Source: Halalkalibacter okhensis (GTDB taxonomy: Bacteria > Bacillota > Bacilli > Bacillales > Bacillaceae_D). From it: a DNA stretch of 64,000 nucleotides. Positions 41,267 to 51,167 of the stretch are shown here, piece after piece (within the stretch, counting starts at the first letter, position 1; each line of letters opens with the position of its first letter). The stretch is from NCBI RefSeq assembly GCF_000787375.1, contig NZ_JRJU01000005.1, positions 62,001 through 126,000 of the forward strand, given 5' to 3'. The translations under genes and the position numbers were made by a program. The notes under the pieces are model-generated. The model ran no database searches. It was not told the origin of the DNA and was given only the letters and a program-made list of their open reading frames with translations.

Positions 41267-43045
41267 TTATTTTTCTTCTGCATTTAGTTTCTCTAGAATG
41301 GCTTCTGCTACTTTCTCAGGAATGGATAGATTCCGTAACTCATCGACACTTGCCTCTTTAATCTTTTTAACAGATCCAAAATGCTTTAACAGCTCACGTT
41401 TTCGTTTTTCTCCCACTCCAGGAATATCATCTAGCTTCGATTTAAAAAAGGTCTTTGACCGTGATTGTCGATGAAACGTAATAGCAAAACGGTGAACTTC
41501 ATCTTGAATTCGTTGCAACAAATAAAATTCGTGACTGTCACGCTTAAGAGGTACAATAACAGGAGGATCTCCCATTAACAGCTGAGATGTTCGGTGCTTT
41601 TCATCCTTAGCTAAGCCACATACCGGAATAGCTAGACCAAGCTCATCTACGATTACTTCTTGCGCACTTGCAATTTGTCCTTTTCCTCCATCAATGACGA
41701 TTAAATCTGGCATTGGAAGCGATTCTTTTAGAAGGCGAACATATCTCCTACGAATGACTTCACGCATCGAACCATAATCATCCGGTCCTTCTACTGACTT
41801 AATTTTATACTTTCTGTAGTCTTTTCGACTCGGTTTCCCATCTACAAAGCACACCATCGCCGAAACGGGATCGGTCCCTTGGATATTTGAGTTATCAAAG
41901 GCTTCAATTCGGTAAGGAGTCCCAATCCCCATCGCTTCCCCTAAGCGATCAATTGCTTTAATTGTTCGTTCTTCATCTCGTTCAATTAACGAGAATTTAT
42001 CTTTAAGAGCAATAGCTGCATTTTGATTAGCAAGATCAAGCAATTCTTTTTTCTTTCCGCGTTTTGGGTGATGGGTTTTCACCTCTAAAAGCTGTTCCAT
42101 CAAATCTTTGTCTACCTCATCAGGCAGTAAGATCTCCGCAGGTTTTAGATGTTCTTTTTTCATATAAAACTGCCCAATAAAGGTCATTAAATCCTCAGGA
42201 GCTTCTTTATAAAAAGGAAAAATAGAGACGTCTCGTTCAATAAGCTTCCCTTGGCGAATAAAGAACACTTGAACACACATCCAGCCTTTATCATAAGCAA
42301 ACCCGAACACATCGCGATCTACAAGGTCGCCAATCATCATTTTTTGTTTTTCAATGACGGTATCCATATGCGAGAGCGTATCACGGATTTCTTTTGCACG
42401 CTCAAAATCCATGTCTTCTGCAGCTTTCATCATTTTCTCTGTAAGCTGATCTTTGATTTCATCATGACCAGAGCGGAGAAATTTTGTAATATCTTGAACC
42501 ATCGTTTGATTTTGCTCTTTGGTAACCTCTGTCACACATGGAGCCAGGCATTGTCCAATATGATAATACAAACAAACTTTATCCGGAAGAGTCCGGCACT
42601 TTCTTAGTGGATAAAGGCGATCCAACAGCTTCTTCGTTTCATTAGCGGCTCCAGCGTTGGGGTATGGACCGAAATACTTTCCTCCGTCTTTTTTTACTTG
42701 ACGAGTCGTAATTAATCTCGGGTGCTCTTCATTTGTAATTTTAAGATAAGGATACGATTTATCATCCTTTAACATGACGTTATATTTCGGGTCATGTTTT
42801 TTAATTAAGTTCATTTCTAATATTAATGCTTCGATATTTGATGATGTAACAATATATTCAAAATCAGCAATCTCACTAACAAGACGCTGGGTTTTTCCAT
42901 CGTGTGACCCAGTAAAGTAGGATCGGACTCTATTTTTTAGTACTTTTGCTTTTCCGACATAAATAATCGTACCTTGTCGATCCTTCATTAAGTAACAGCC
43001 AGGCTGATCAGGAAGAATCAATAATTTTTCTTTAATCTGACTCAT
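41267..43045 (-). CDS. uvrC: Excinuclease ABC subunit C
   Basis: Dual-incision nuclease of nucleotide excision repair. The 592-aa protein has the GIY-YIG domain ([19 protein letters not shown], about 15-33), a UVR helix motif ([15 protein letters not shown], about 207-221), the RNase H-like nuclease domain ([19 protein letters not shown]) and C-terminal helix-hairpin-helix ([19 protein letters not shown]). It follows trxA, which has its own terminator. Confidence 0.97.
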   Translation of the reverse strand: MSQIKEKLLILPDQPGCYLMKDRQGTIIYVGKAKVLKNRVRSYFTGSHDGKTQRLVSEIADFEYIVTSSNIEALILEMNLIKKHDPKYNVMLKDDKSYPYLKITNEEHPRLITTRQVKKDGGKYFGPYPNAGAANETKKLLDRLYPLRKCRTLPDKVCLYYHIGQCLAPCVTEVTKEQNQTMVQDITKFLRSGHDEIKDQLTEKMMKAAEDMDFERAKEIRDTLSHMDTVIEKQKMMIGDLVDRDVFGFAYDKGWMCVQVFFIRQGKLIERDVSIFPFYKEAPEDLMTFIGQFYMKKEHLKPAEILLPDEVDKDLMEQLLEVKTHHPKRGKKKELLDLANQNAAIALKDKFSLIERDEERTIKAIDRLGEAMGIGTPYRIEAFDNSNIQGTDPVSAMVCFVDGKPSRKDYRKYKIKSVEGPDDYGSMREVIRRRYVRLLKESLPMPDLIVIDGGKGQIASAQEVIVDELGLAIPVCGLAKDEKHRTSQLLMGDPPVIVPLKRDSHEFYLLQRIQDEVHRFAITFHRQSRSKTFFKSKLDDIPGVGEKRKRELLKHFGSVKKIKEASVDELRNLSIPEKVAEAILEKLNAEEK

Positions 43046-43116
43046 CGTATTCCACCTCTCCTTCTATTGTTTGCTAGAAGGGCAACAAATGCAAGTTAGA
43101 AAAACTGGAATTCACC

Positions 43117-43163
43117 GAAAAAAAGTGACCCCCATATTCTTTTCGAATACAGGAGTCACCCTT
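43117..43163 (-). terminator. Terminator after trxA
   Basis: GTGACTCCTGTATTC pairs with GAATATGGGGGTCAC around a 5-nt loop and runs into seven T on the minus strand. Confidence 0.92.
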
Positions 43164-43168
43164 AAAAC

Positions 43169-43483
43169 TTATAGATGTTTATTTAGAAGCTCAGCTAAAG
43201 CTTCTTTTGGTTGGAATCCCACTACTTGATCCACAACTTCTCCGCCTTTGAAAACAAGCAGTGTTGGAATACTCATAACGCTGTATTTACCAGCTGTCTC
43301 TTGATTTTCATCGACATTAAGCTTCGCAATCTTTACTTTATCGCCCATTTCAGAATCTAGTTCTTCAAGGACTGGAGCAATCATCTTACAAGGTCCGCAC
43401 CACGGTGCCCAGAAATCTGCAAGAACAACTCCGTCACTTGTTTCAGAAGCAAATGTTTGATCTGTTACATTTACGATCGCCAT
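43169..43483 (-). CDS. trxA: Thioredoxin
   Basis: Main cytosolic disulfide reductase. The 104-aa protein has the WCGPCK active site (Cys29, Cys32), buried Asp25 (ADFWAPW) and the cis-Pro in [18 protein letters not shown] precedes the ATG at normal spacing after a T-rich tract. Confidence 0.98.
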   Translation of the reverse strand: MAIVNVTDQTFASETSDGVVLADFWAPWCGPCKMIAPVLEELDSEMGDKVKIAKLNVDENQETAGKYSVMSIPTLLVFKGGEVVDQVVGFQPKEALAELLNKHL

Positions 43484-43647
43484 AAAAAAATCCTCCTTTT
43501 TGCTTTACATTATACCTTCAGCACAATTATACCAAACACTTCCACTGCTGGCGAATTTGTTGCTCATCCTTATTGTTTCCAAACTAAATCCTTTTTGATT
43601 CCAAGACTTTTGATTTCAGCGGAACTAGTAGGAGACATTGGTTTCTT

Positions 43648-43905
43648 TGACTCCCGTTCTTTTGCATCCGCCCGCTTTTCAGGCTTCATCCGACTCTTTT
43701 GACTCCCGTTCTTTTGCACCCGCCCGCTTTTCGGGCTTCATCCTCCCCTTTTGACTCCCGTTTTTTTGCACCCGATCGTTTTTCAGGCTTCATCCTCCCC
43801 TTTTGCCTCCGTTCTTTTGCGGCGGCCAGCTTTTGGGGGGCTTCATCCGCTCTCCCTGACTCCCGTTCTTTGGCACCCGATCGCTTTTCAGGCTTCATCT
43901 TCAAT
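43648..43905. repeat. Tandem array of a 52-bp repeat (5 copies)
   Basis: The core GACTCCCGTTCTTTTGCACC recurs at about 43649, 43701, 43753, 43805 and 43858, each followed by a CCCGCTTTTC..GGCTTCATCC-type segment. Units 1-3 are near identical; units 4-5 diverge by several bases. The period is not a multiple of 3, so the open frames across it are chance. It lies between trxA and the etf operon and is unlike the 134-bp family. Confidence 0.92.
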
Positions 43906-43951
43906 TGAAAAAAGACGCAAATCAAATTATGATATGCGCCCTACTTCTTTT

Positions 43952-44929
43952 TTAATTTGCGACTAATACATTTTTTAATTCTTCTGTTAAGATTGGTACA
44001 ATTTCAAACAAGTCACCAACGATGCCATAATCTGCGATCTCAAAAATAGGAGCTTCTGGGTCTTTGTTAATTGCTACAATCACTTTTGAGTTCGACATGC
44101 CAGCTAAATGTTGAATAGCACCTGAGATACCGATGGCAAAATACAAGTCTGGTGTGACGACCTTGCCTGTTTGCCCAATTTGTAATCCGTAATCGCAGTA
44201 GTCTGCATCACACGCTCCACGTGATGCCCCAACAGCCCCTCCTAAAAGATCAGCAAGCTCTTGAAGTGGTCCAAAGCCTTCTTTGCTTTTGACCCCACGG
44301 CCACCCGCAACCACTACATTCGCTTCAGAAAGGTCCACTCCACCGGTAGCTTTGCGTACGACATCTTTAATCGTTGTCCGTAGATCTTTAATATCTACAG
44401 TGAGGTTAGTAATATCCACTTTGCGTGCTGAGTCCGGTTCAAGCGCTTCGATGTTATTCGGGCGAATCGTCGCAAAAACAACGCCTTCCTTTACTTTTTT
44501 CTTTTCAAACGCTTTTCCTGAATAGATTGGACGAGTAAATACTGCATCCTCCCCATCTAGTTCAATGGAAACAGCATCAGAAATAAGTCCTGCATTTAAC
44601 TTCATGGCTAGACGTGGAGAAACGTCCTTGCCTATGGATGTATGACCTAAAATAACACCTTCTGGATTTTCTACATCAAACACCTGCAGCAATGCTTGTT
44701 GATACGCATCTGTTGTATAGCTTGATAAGTCAGCATGGTCAACAACAATGACCCGATCAGCTCCATACTGAATTAGCTCATCAGTTAAACCGCTTACATT
44801 TTCACCTAAAAGAACACCGACTACTTCTCCACCATTGGCAACCGTTTTTCCTGCAGCAATGGCTTCAAATGAGACATTACGTAATACCCCATCTTTAACT
44901 TCTCCGATGACAAGAACTTTTTTTGCCAT
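43952..44929 (-). CDS. etfA: Electron transfer flavoprotein alpha subunit
   Basis: FAD subunit of ETF, which accepts electrons from acyl-CoA dehydrogenases. The 325-aa protein has the C-terminal FAD-binding signature GGRGVKSKEGF..LADLLGGAVGASRGACDAD and QIGQTGKVVTPDLYFAIGISGAIQH. It follows etfB by 15 nt and is the last gene of the lcfA-fadR-ysiB-etfB-etfA group. Confidence 0.96.
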   Translation of the reverse strand: MAKKVLVIGEVKDGVLRNVSFEAIAAGKTVANGGEVVGVLLGENVSGLTDELIQYGADRVIVVDHADLSSYTTDAYQQALLQVFDVENPEGVILGHTSIGKDVSPRLAMKLNAGLISDAVSIELDGEDAVFTRPIYSGKAFEKKKVKEGVVFATIRPNNIEALEPDSARKVDITNLTVDIKDLRTTIKDVVRKATGGVDLSEANVVVAGGRGVKSKEGFGPLQELADLLGGAVGASRGACDADYCDYGLQIGQTGKVVTPDLYFAIGISGAIQHLAGMSNSKVIVAINKDPEAPIFEIADYGIVGDLFEIVPILTEELKNVLVAN

Positions 44930-44944
44930 ATTGATCCCTCCTAA

Positions 44945-45715
44945 TTATATGACTTTCGCTTCAGATTTAAGTAATGATACAAGCTCTTTGACTTGAGTAG
45001 CCGCATCGCCCTCAAGAATTTTCCCAGCCTGTTTTCCTGGTGGCAAGAAAATTTCGACGGTAGTTGTTTTTGCTTCGACATCCTCTTCATCTAGATCAAG
45101 GTCATCTAAATCAAGCGTTTCTAATGGCTTTTTCTTCGCCTTCATGATTCCTGGTAATGATGGATAGCGTGGCTCATTAAGTCCTTGTTGTGCTGTCACA
45201 AGAACTGGAAGCGACACTTCAATAGTCTCTTCGTCCCCTTCAACATCACGTGTGATTGTTGCCGTTTGACCTGCTACCTTTAATTGGGTGATGGTCGTTA
45301 CTTGTGGAATTTCTAATATTTCTGCAACACGTGGTCCGACCTGACCAGATCCCCCATCTACAGCCACATTTCCCCCTAAAATGATATCGGGTTCTTGCTC
45401 TTTTAAATAAGCCGCAAGAAGAGTTGCCGTTGTAAATTGATCTAATTCATCCAGTTCCTCACTGTCGATAAGTACGGCTTTGTCAGCTCCCATAGCAAGT
45501 GCCGTTCGTAGTTCTTTTTCTGATTCTTCTTCGCCAACGGTGACAACGGTCACTTCTCCGCCATGCTCATCTCGCAAAACAATTGCTTCTTCAATGGCGT
45601 ATTCATCATATGGATTAATGATAAATTCTGCTCCGCTGTCATCAATTTGACCACCACTAATGACTATTTTTTCTTCCGTATCAAATGTACGTTTCATCAA
45701 AACAAAAATATTCAT
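44945..45715 (-). CDS. etfB: Electron transfer flavoprotein beta subunit
   Basis: AMP-binding partner of EtfA. The 256-aa protein has NPYDEYAIEEAIVLRD, ALAMGADKAVLID, and the ETF-beta signature VDGGSGQVGPRVAEIL. The highly acidic loop near 200-212 (LDLDDLDLDEEDVEAK) is typical of halo/alkaliphile proteins. GGAGGGAC precedes the ATG. Confidence 0.96.
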   Translation of the reverse strand: MNIFVLMKRTFDTEEKIVISGGQIDDSGAEFIINPYDEYAIEEAIVLRDEHGGEVTVVTVGEEESEKELRTALAMGADKAVLIDSEELDELDQFTTATLLAAYLKEQEPDIILGGNVAVDGGSGQVGPRVAEILEIPQVTTITQLKVAGQTATITRDVEGDEETIEVSLPVLVTAQQGLNEPRYPSLPGIMKAKKKPLETLDLDDLDLDEEDVEAKTTTVEIFLPPGKQAGKILEGDAATQVKELVSLLKSEAKVI

Positions 45716-45810
45716 CTTCGTCCCTCCTAATATTCTAACAAGATTACTAGTTTAAAAAGCTGATATTCTTTATTAATATTATTCTATTGCCTCGTGTAGG
45801 TAGATCATGC

Positions 45811-46590
45811 TTACTTCTTAGTTTGATTAAATTTCGGTTTGCGTTTCTCCATAAAAGCGTTAATTCCTTCTTTCGCATCATCCGTGTTAAATACTTCTCC
45901 GAATAATTCCGCTTCACGAATCGAGCCTTTTTCATGGTCACCCGGTTGACTATATTGCAATAACTCTAATGTCATTTTAACGGCTATTTTGCTTTTAGCT
46001 GCTATTTTAGTGGCTAGCTTCTGTGCTTCATCTAAAAGCTGTTCTTCTGGATAGGTGTGATTAACTAGTCCTAGTTGTTTTGCCTCAAGACCGGTTATTG
46101 GCTCACTTGTTAAAAGCATTTCACAAGCTTTCGCTGTACCAACAAATCGAGGAAGCCTCTGACTTCCAGCAAAACCCGGTATTAATCCGAGCTGCAATTC
46201 AGGTAATCCTAATTTGGCTTCATCAGTTGATAAGCGGATATGACATGCCATCGCAAGCTCCAATCCACCTCCTAAAGCCGCACCGTGAATAACAGCAATA
46301 ATCGGCTTAGAAAATTGCTCAATTCGGTCAAACAACTGTTGACCACTTCTTGCAAGTTTGGCTTGTTCAGTCTCGTCTTTAACTAGCGTAAACTCTTTTA
46401 TATCTGCTCCAGCAGCGAAGAACCGTCCCTCTCCGTTAATAAGAAGAACGTGAACTTCATCCTTTTTTTCAAGCTCTGTTAACACCTCATCAAGCTCCAT
46501 TAAGACAGCTCTTGATAAGGCATTTGCTGGTGGCCGATGTAAGGTGATGCTAGCAACATGATCATGAATCTTTACTTTTAAATACTTCAC
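45811..46590 (-). CDS. ysiB: Enoyl-CoA hydratase/isomerase family protein YsiB
   Basis: Crotonase-fold enzyme of beta-oxidation. The 259-aa protein has the oxyanion-hole AAGADIKEF (about 61-69) and IHGAALGGGLELAMACHIRLS (about 104-124), with the catalytic Glu in KLGLPELQLGLIPGFAGSQRL. It follows fadR by 13 nt; the gap to etfB is about 95 nt. Confidence 0.92.
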   Translation of the reverse strand: MKYLKVKIHDHVASITLHRPPANALSRAVLMELDEVLTELEKKDEVHVLLINGEGRFFAAGADIKEFTLVKDETEQAKLARSGQQLFDRIEQFSKPIIAVIHGAALGGGLELAMACHIRLSTDEAKLGLPELQLGLIPGFAGSQRLPRFVGTAKACEMLLTSEPITGLEAKQLGLVNHTYPEEQLLDEAQKLATKIAAKSKIAVKMTLELLQYSQPGDHEKGSIREAELFGEVFNTDDAKEGINAFMEKRKPKFNQTKK

Positions 46591-46603
46591 ATTCTCACTC
46601 CTA

Positions 46604-47197
46604 TCATGAAGGTTTCGAACAAAGTCCTCCGAGTAGCATTTTGTGAACTGGAGCAGCCAGGCTGCTTAAGTCATACTTACATTCTTTCATCACCCAATTG
46701 GTGACGACCTCATCGATGGTTCCAAAGATCATTTGCCTTGCTAAGCGGTTATCCAATTCATCAGGGAAAAAGCCCACTTCTTTTCCTTCAGTTAATAATT
46801 CATCTACTAACAATAAATATCCTTTTAAAATTTCATTAATTTTCAAACGAAGATCGGTGTTTGATTGACGTAATTCAAGTTGTGTCACGACCGCCAAATG
46901 ATGATCTTGTTCTAGTTGTTCCAAATGCTTCGTTATAAGAAGTAAAAACTTATCTTCCATCGACAAATCTTCCGTAATCTGATTACGAATGATTTGGACA
47001 AAATTCCCCATTTTTTCTTCAAATAACGAAGTAAGTATGTCTTCTTTGTTTTCAAAATATAAATAAATGGTTCCATCAGCTACACCAGCTTCTTTTGCAA
47101 TTTTAGAAACTTGAGCTTGATGATACCCGTGGTTGGCAATTACTTTTACTGCTGCATCAATAATCTGGTTGTATTTAGGTCCTTTTTTCTTTCCCAC
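46604..47197 (-). CDS. fadR: Fatty-acid degradation repressor FadR (YsiA), TetR family
   Basis: TetR-type repressor that in B. subtilis controls the beta-oxidation regulon and is released by long-chain acyl-CoA. The 197-aa protein starts GKKKGPKYNQIIDAAVKVI, with helix-turn-helix QVSKIAKEAGVADGTIYLYF (about 28-47). The GTG at 47197 is preferred to the ATG at 47269: AAAGGAGAG lies 6-7 nt upstream and the length fits B. subtilis (194). A FadR box lies just upstream. Confidence 0.93.
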   Translation of the reverse strand: MGKKKGPKYNQIIDAAVKVIANHGYHQAQVSKIAKEAGVADGTIYLYFENKEDILTSLFEEKMGNFVQIIRNQITEDLSMEDKFLLLITKHLEQLEQDHHLAVVTQLELRQSNTDLRLKINEILKGYLLLVDELLTEGKEVGFFPDELDNRLARQMIFGTIDEVVTNWVMKECKYDLSSLAAPVHKMLLGGLCSKPS

Positions 47198-47214
47198 TGT
47201 TGTCTCTCCTTTTC

Positions 47215-47232
47215 TGAATGAATATTCATTCA
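47215..47232. promoter_or_regulatory. FadR operator in front of fadR
   Basis: TGAATGAATATTCATTCA is an 18-bp perfect palindrome matching the FadR consensus (TGAATGAnTAnTCATTCA), 18 bp before the fadR GTG. It implies an internal autoregulated promoter between lcfA and fadR. Confidence 0.85.
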
Positions 47233-47295
47233 TATTTCTTATTTTAGTGAAAAAGAAAGGTATTGTCAATGATCTCCTTACAATTTCCCATTAAT

Positions 47296-48996
47296 TCAAC
47301 TTGTTTTTTCTGTTCCTAGTTTTTTCTTTTCTTCTTCTATTAATACTCGTTTTAAAATTTTGCCCACCATCGTTTTAGGTAGCTCTTCCCTAAACTCATA
47401 CATCCTCGGAACCTTATAAGCAGCCAGATTCTTTCGGCAATAAGCAGTGAGCGTTTCTTCTGTTAACGATGATCCCTCTTTTCTCACAACAAAGACTTTT
47501 ACTGTTTCACCACGATACGCATCAGGAACCCCAATAGCAACTGCCTCTTGAACCTCATCGTGATTGTAAAGTACCTCTTCAATTTCTCTTGGATAAATAT
47601 TGAAACCTCCTGCAATAATCATATCTTTTTTGCGGTCAACAAGATAAAAATATCCATCTTCATCCATATAGCCCATATCGCCGGTTAATAGCCAATCCTC
47701 TTTCATTGTCGCTGCGGTATCTTCAGGACGGTTCCAATACCCCTTCATCACTTGCGGACCGCGAACGGCTAATTCCCCCATTTCGCCAATTCGTGCTGGC
47801 TCTTTCGTTTCCATTGATAATATCGCAGCTTCCGTATCTGGCCATGGCAATCCAATACTGGCTTCTTGCCGTTTCCCCCAGACCAAATTACAATGAGTCA
47901 CCGGTGATGCTTCGGTTAGCCCATACCCTTCAACAAGCTTACCGCCGGTTAATTGCTCAAAACGCTGTTGAACTTCCAGAGGCAATGAAGCCGACCCACT
48001 AATACATGCTTTGATTGAAGAAAGATCGTATTTTTGAATATCTGGTTGATTGATTAAGCCGATATACATTGTTGGGGCACCTGGAAAAGATGTAATCTTT
48101 TTTTCTTGTATGATTTTCAAAATTTGCGTTGGATCAAATTTCGGCACCATGTGTAACTCATTTCCCATCGACAAAGTGAGATTCATACAAGTCGTCATCC
48201 CATACACATGAAAAAAAGGCAGTGCTGCGAGTGTTCGTTCTTTTCCCTCTGCTAATTTATAGAGCCAATGGCGGCATTGAATTGTGTTCGCAACTAAATT
48301 ACGGTGGGTAAGCATCACTCCCTTGGCGACACCCGTTGTTCCACCCGTATATTGCAATAATGCAAGATCTTCTTTTGGATTCACACGTACATTTGGACGC
48401 TCACTTGATCCTTTTTGTAACAATTGTACAAATTTGTGAACTTTATCACTATACATAATATCCACTTTCATCCCTGTATTTTTTTTCTGGATAAATGGGT
48501 AAATCAAATTTTTTGGAAAAGGGAGATAGTCTTTGATAGCGGTTACAATTATATGTTCCAATTTTGTTGATTTCCGAACCTTCGTTACTCTTGGATACAA
48601 TAAATCCAAGCACAAGATGATTTTTGCTCCTGAATCAACTAATTGATGCTCTAACTCTCGTTCGACATATAATGGATTTGTTTGAACGACAACCCCACCG
48701 ACCATCAACGTTGCAAAATAGGCAATCACTCCTTGAGGACAATTAGGCAACATGATGGAAACTCGTTCACCCTTTTTTAGGCCTAGCGTTTGTAATTGAT
48801 TTGCAAAACGTCTAACTGATTGATCAAACTCTCTATATGTAAGCGACTTACCCATGAACTCAAGCGCTACATGATCAGGAAAACGCTGACCAGCTTGCTC
48901 AACCAGTTCGTGTAAAGATAGATTAGGATATGCAATTGAAGTTGGTATTTCTGTTTGATAACGTTCTAGCCAATTCATCTTGACTTCTTTTAGCAA
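47296..48996 (-). CDS. lcfA: Long-chain acyl-CoA synthetase (second copy)
   Basis: AMP-forming ligase activating fatty acids for beta-oxidation. The 566-aa protein has the P-loop LLQYTGGTTGVAKGVMLTH, EGYGLTEASPVTHC, and the C-terminal DRKKDMIIAGGFNIYPREIEE with catalytic Lys in GKILKR. TTG at 48996 has AAGGAGG 8 nt upstream. About two thirds identical by eye to the neighbouring paralogue; B. subtilis has a single lcfA here. A FadR box precedes it. Confidence 0.93.
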   Translation of the reverse strand: MLKEVKMNWLERYQTEIPTSIAYPNLSLHELVEQAGQRFPDHVALEFMGKSLTYREFDQSVRRFANQLQTLGLKKGERVSIMLPNCPQGVIAYFATLMVGGVVVQTNPLYVERELEHQLVDSGAKIILCLDLLYPRVTKVRKSTKLEHIIVTAIKDYLPFPKNLIYPFIQKKNTGMKVDIMYSDKVHKFVQLLQKGSSERPNVRVNPKEDLALLQYTGGTTGVAKGVMLTHRNLVANTIQCRHWLYKLAEGKERTLAALPFFHVYGMTTCMNLTLSMGNELHMVPKFDPTQILKIIQEKKITSFPGAPTMYIGLINQPDIQKYDLSSIKACISGSASLPLEVQQRFEQLTGGKLVEGYGLTEASPVTHCNLVWGKRQEASIGLPWPDTEAAILSMETKEPARIGEMGELAVRGPQVMKGYWNRPEDTAATMKEDWLLTGDMGYMDEDGYFYLVDRKKDMIIAGGFNIYPREIEEVLYNHDEVQEAVAIGVPDAYRGETVKVFVVRKEGSSLTEETLTAYCRKNLAAYKVPRMYEFREELPKTMVGKILKRVLIEEEKKKLGTEKTS

Positions 48997-49051
48997 GTAA
49001 ATAGCCTCCTTAATTCTCTCCTTTCAATCTATTCATCCTCTCTCCTCCATT

Positions 49052-49069
49052 GTAATGAATGTTCATTCA
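49052..49069. promoter_or_regulatory. FadR operator in front of the second acyl-CoA ligase
   Basis: The last 16 bases AATGAATGTTCATTCA differ at one position from the box in front of fadR. It lies about 55 bp before the ligase start. Confidence 0.8.
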
Positions 49070-49242
49070 TTTTTAAATAGCTTTTTAGTAATTTTTTAAA
49101 TTTTTCTTCAATAAAAAAATTAGGGGTGCAGCATTAAATCAACTTTTGCTACACCCAAACAATCACTACACTATTCTCACTGATCTACATATTATAAAAA
49201 ATGGTTAGAAACTCAAAAGAATACGGCTATTTCATTACCTTT

Positions 49243-50952
49243 TTATTCATTACCTACTTTTTCTTCTCCTGCAAGCTTTTTATTTTCTTCTTCAACAAGA
49301 ACTCTGCGAAGGATCTTACCTACTAATGTCTTTGGCAACTCATCCCTAAACTCATAATACCGTGGCACTTTATATGCTGCGAGGTGCTTTCTACAATATT
49401 CATTTAACTCTTTTTCAGTGAGGCTTTTTCCTTCTTTTAAGACAACAAATGTCTTCACCGTTTCTCCGCGATACTCATCAGGAACACCAATGACAACAGC
49501 CTCCAAAATGGACTCATGTTCATAAAGAACTTCCTCAATCTCTCTTGGATAAATATTAAATCCACCAGCAATGATCATATCCTTTTTACGATCAACGATA
49601 TAAAAATACCCTTCTTCATCCATATACCCCATATCACCGGTAAGGAACCAATCATCTTTAAAGACACGTGCGGTTTCTTCAGGGCGATTCCAATACCCTT
49701 TCATTACTTGCGGTCCTCTCACCGCAATTTCTCCGACCTCTTTCACCTCACACGAGTCTCCTGTTTCTGCTGAAATGACATTCACATCCGTATCTGGCCA
49801 AGGAATCCCAACACTTCCCGATTTTCTTTTTCCCCAGATTGGATTGGCCACAGCTACTGGGGCCGTTTCTGTCAGTCCATAGCCTTCTACGAGCTTCCCA
49901 TCTGTTAATGCTTCAAATTTTTGCTGCACTTCTAACGGGAGTGGAGCCGCACCACTTAGGCAAGCTTTGATCGATGATAGATCATAGTCTTTGATCGCTG
50001 GATTGTTAATTAATGCAACATACATAGTCGGTGCTCCTGGAAATAGGGTAATTCTTTGCTTTTCAATTGTCTTTAACACATCTTTTGGGTCAAACTTTGG
50101 CAGAATTACCGTTGTAAAGCCATTCATTATTCCCAAGTTCATGCTCACAGTCATTCCATAGACATGGAAAAATGGCAAAACAGCCAACATCTTTTCTTTC
50201 CCTGGTGTTGTTTTATAAGTCCAATGTATACATTGCATTGTGTTAACAACTAAGTTTTGATGGGTGAGCATAACTCCTTTTGCCGGACCTGTTGTACCAC
50301 CTGTGTATTGCAGGAGAGCTAAGTCCTCGACCGGATCCATATCGACAACTACTTCATTAGCTGCTCCGGCTTTTAGGAATGGTTTAAATGCTAGGGTCTT
50401 GCTATCATACACAACTTCTACTTTAATACCTGTATTTTTCTTTTGAACGAAAGGATAGAGTACATTTTTAGGGAAAGGCAGATAGTCTTTAATACTTGTC
50501 ACTATGACATATTCAAGATTCGTTTTTGAACGCACTTTTTGAACACGTGGGAATACGAGATCAAGACAGATGATGACTTTAGCTCCAGAATCAATTAACT
50601 GATGCTCTAGCTCTCTCTCAACATAAAGCGGATTTGTTTGCACGACAACTGCACCAATCATAAGTGCTCCGTAGTAACTAATTACGCCTTGAGGGCAATT
50701 AGCAAGCATGATGGCTACTCGATCCCCCTTTTTTACGCCGAGGGTGAGCAATTGATTCGCGAATTTTTTTGATTCCTCATATAACTCTTTGTAAGTTATA
50801 TCCTTCCCAAGAAAATGCAACGCGTCATGATTAGGATACTTTTCAGCTGATTGTTTTAAGTAGTCATGTAAGCAGTTCTCATCATACGTAATTGAATGGG
50901 GCACCTCTTTTGGGTAGCTTTGTAACCAAACCTTATCCATTGTCGTCAACAC
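49243..50952 (-). CDS. lcfA: Long-chain acyl-CoA synthetase (first copy)
   Basis: AMP-forming fatty acyl-CoA ligase, 569 aa, with LLQYTGGTTGPAKGVMLTH, EGYGLTETAPVAV, GYMDEEGYFYIVDRKKD and GKILRR. Three starts compete: GTG 50952, TTG 50949 and ATG 50940; AAGGAGG fits the TTG best. The upstream region carries a perfect cre site rather than a full FadR box (only a half-site GTTCATTC near 50994), so the two paralogues may be regulated differently. Confidence 0.93.
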   Translation of the reverse strand: MLTTMDKVWLQSYPKEVPHSITYDENCLHDYLKQSAEKYPNHDALHFLGKDITYKELYEESKKFANQLLTLGVKKGDRVAIMLANCPQGVISYYGALMIGAVVVQTNPLYVERELEHQLIDSGAKVIICLDLVFPRVQKVRSKTNLEYVIVTSIKDYLPFPKNVLYPFVQKKNTGIKVEVVYDSKTLAFKPFLKAGAANEVVVDMDPVEDLALLQYTGGTTGPAKGVMLTHQNLVVNTMQCIHWTYKTTPGKEKMLAVLPFFHVYGMTVSMNLGIMNGFTTVILPKFDPKDVLKTIEKQRITLFPGAPTMYVALINNPAIKDYDLSSIKACLSGAAPLPLEVQQKFEALTDGKLVEGYGLTETAPVAVANPIWGKRKSGSVGIPWPDTDVNVISAETGDSCEVKEVGEIAVRGPQVMKGYWNRPEETARVFKDDWFLTGDMGYMDEEGYFYIVDRKKDMIIAGGFNIYPREIEEVLYEHESILEAVVIGVPDEYRGETVKTFVVLKEGKSLTEKELNEYCRKHLAAYKVPRYYEFRDELPKTLVGKILRRVLVEEENKKLAGEEKVGNE

Positions 50953-51024
50953 TATCTCCTCCTTGCCATATTGTAAACTACTCCTTTCTCATCGTTCATT
51001 CTCCTCTTCTCTATTCTATTCTAT

Positions 51025-51038
51025 TGCAAACGCTTACA
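51025..51038. promoter_or_regulatory. cre site (CcpA) upstream of the first acyl-CoA ligase
   Basis: TGCAAACGCTTACA matches TGNAANCGNNNNCA at every position. It lies about 75 bp before the start codon, next to a TATATA stretch (51043-51050) that could be the -10, a repressing placement. Fits glucose repression of fatty-acid use. Confidence 0.75.
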
Positions 51039-51116
51039 ATTTTATATATATTTTTGAAATTTTCTCTAAATATTTTTCGACTTTTTTCTGTTGTCTATAG
51101 GATTTAATGCCTAAAT

Positions 51117-51161
51117 AGAAAAGCAGGCTTATTTACATAATGATAAACAAGCCTGCTTTAA
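51117..51161. terminator. Terminator after the yshE group
   Basis: AAAAGCAGGCTT (51119-51130) pairs with AAGCCTGCTTT (51149-51159), with additional TTTA/TAAA pairs toward the loop; T4 follows on the minus strand. Confidence 0.8.
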
Positions 51162-51167
51162 CAAAGC

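Noticed and set aside
43686-43966. Open frames (79, 69, 71 codons) across the 52-bp array
   Set aside because: The repeat period is not a multiple of three and neither strand has a ribosome site; the peptides are low-complexity.
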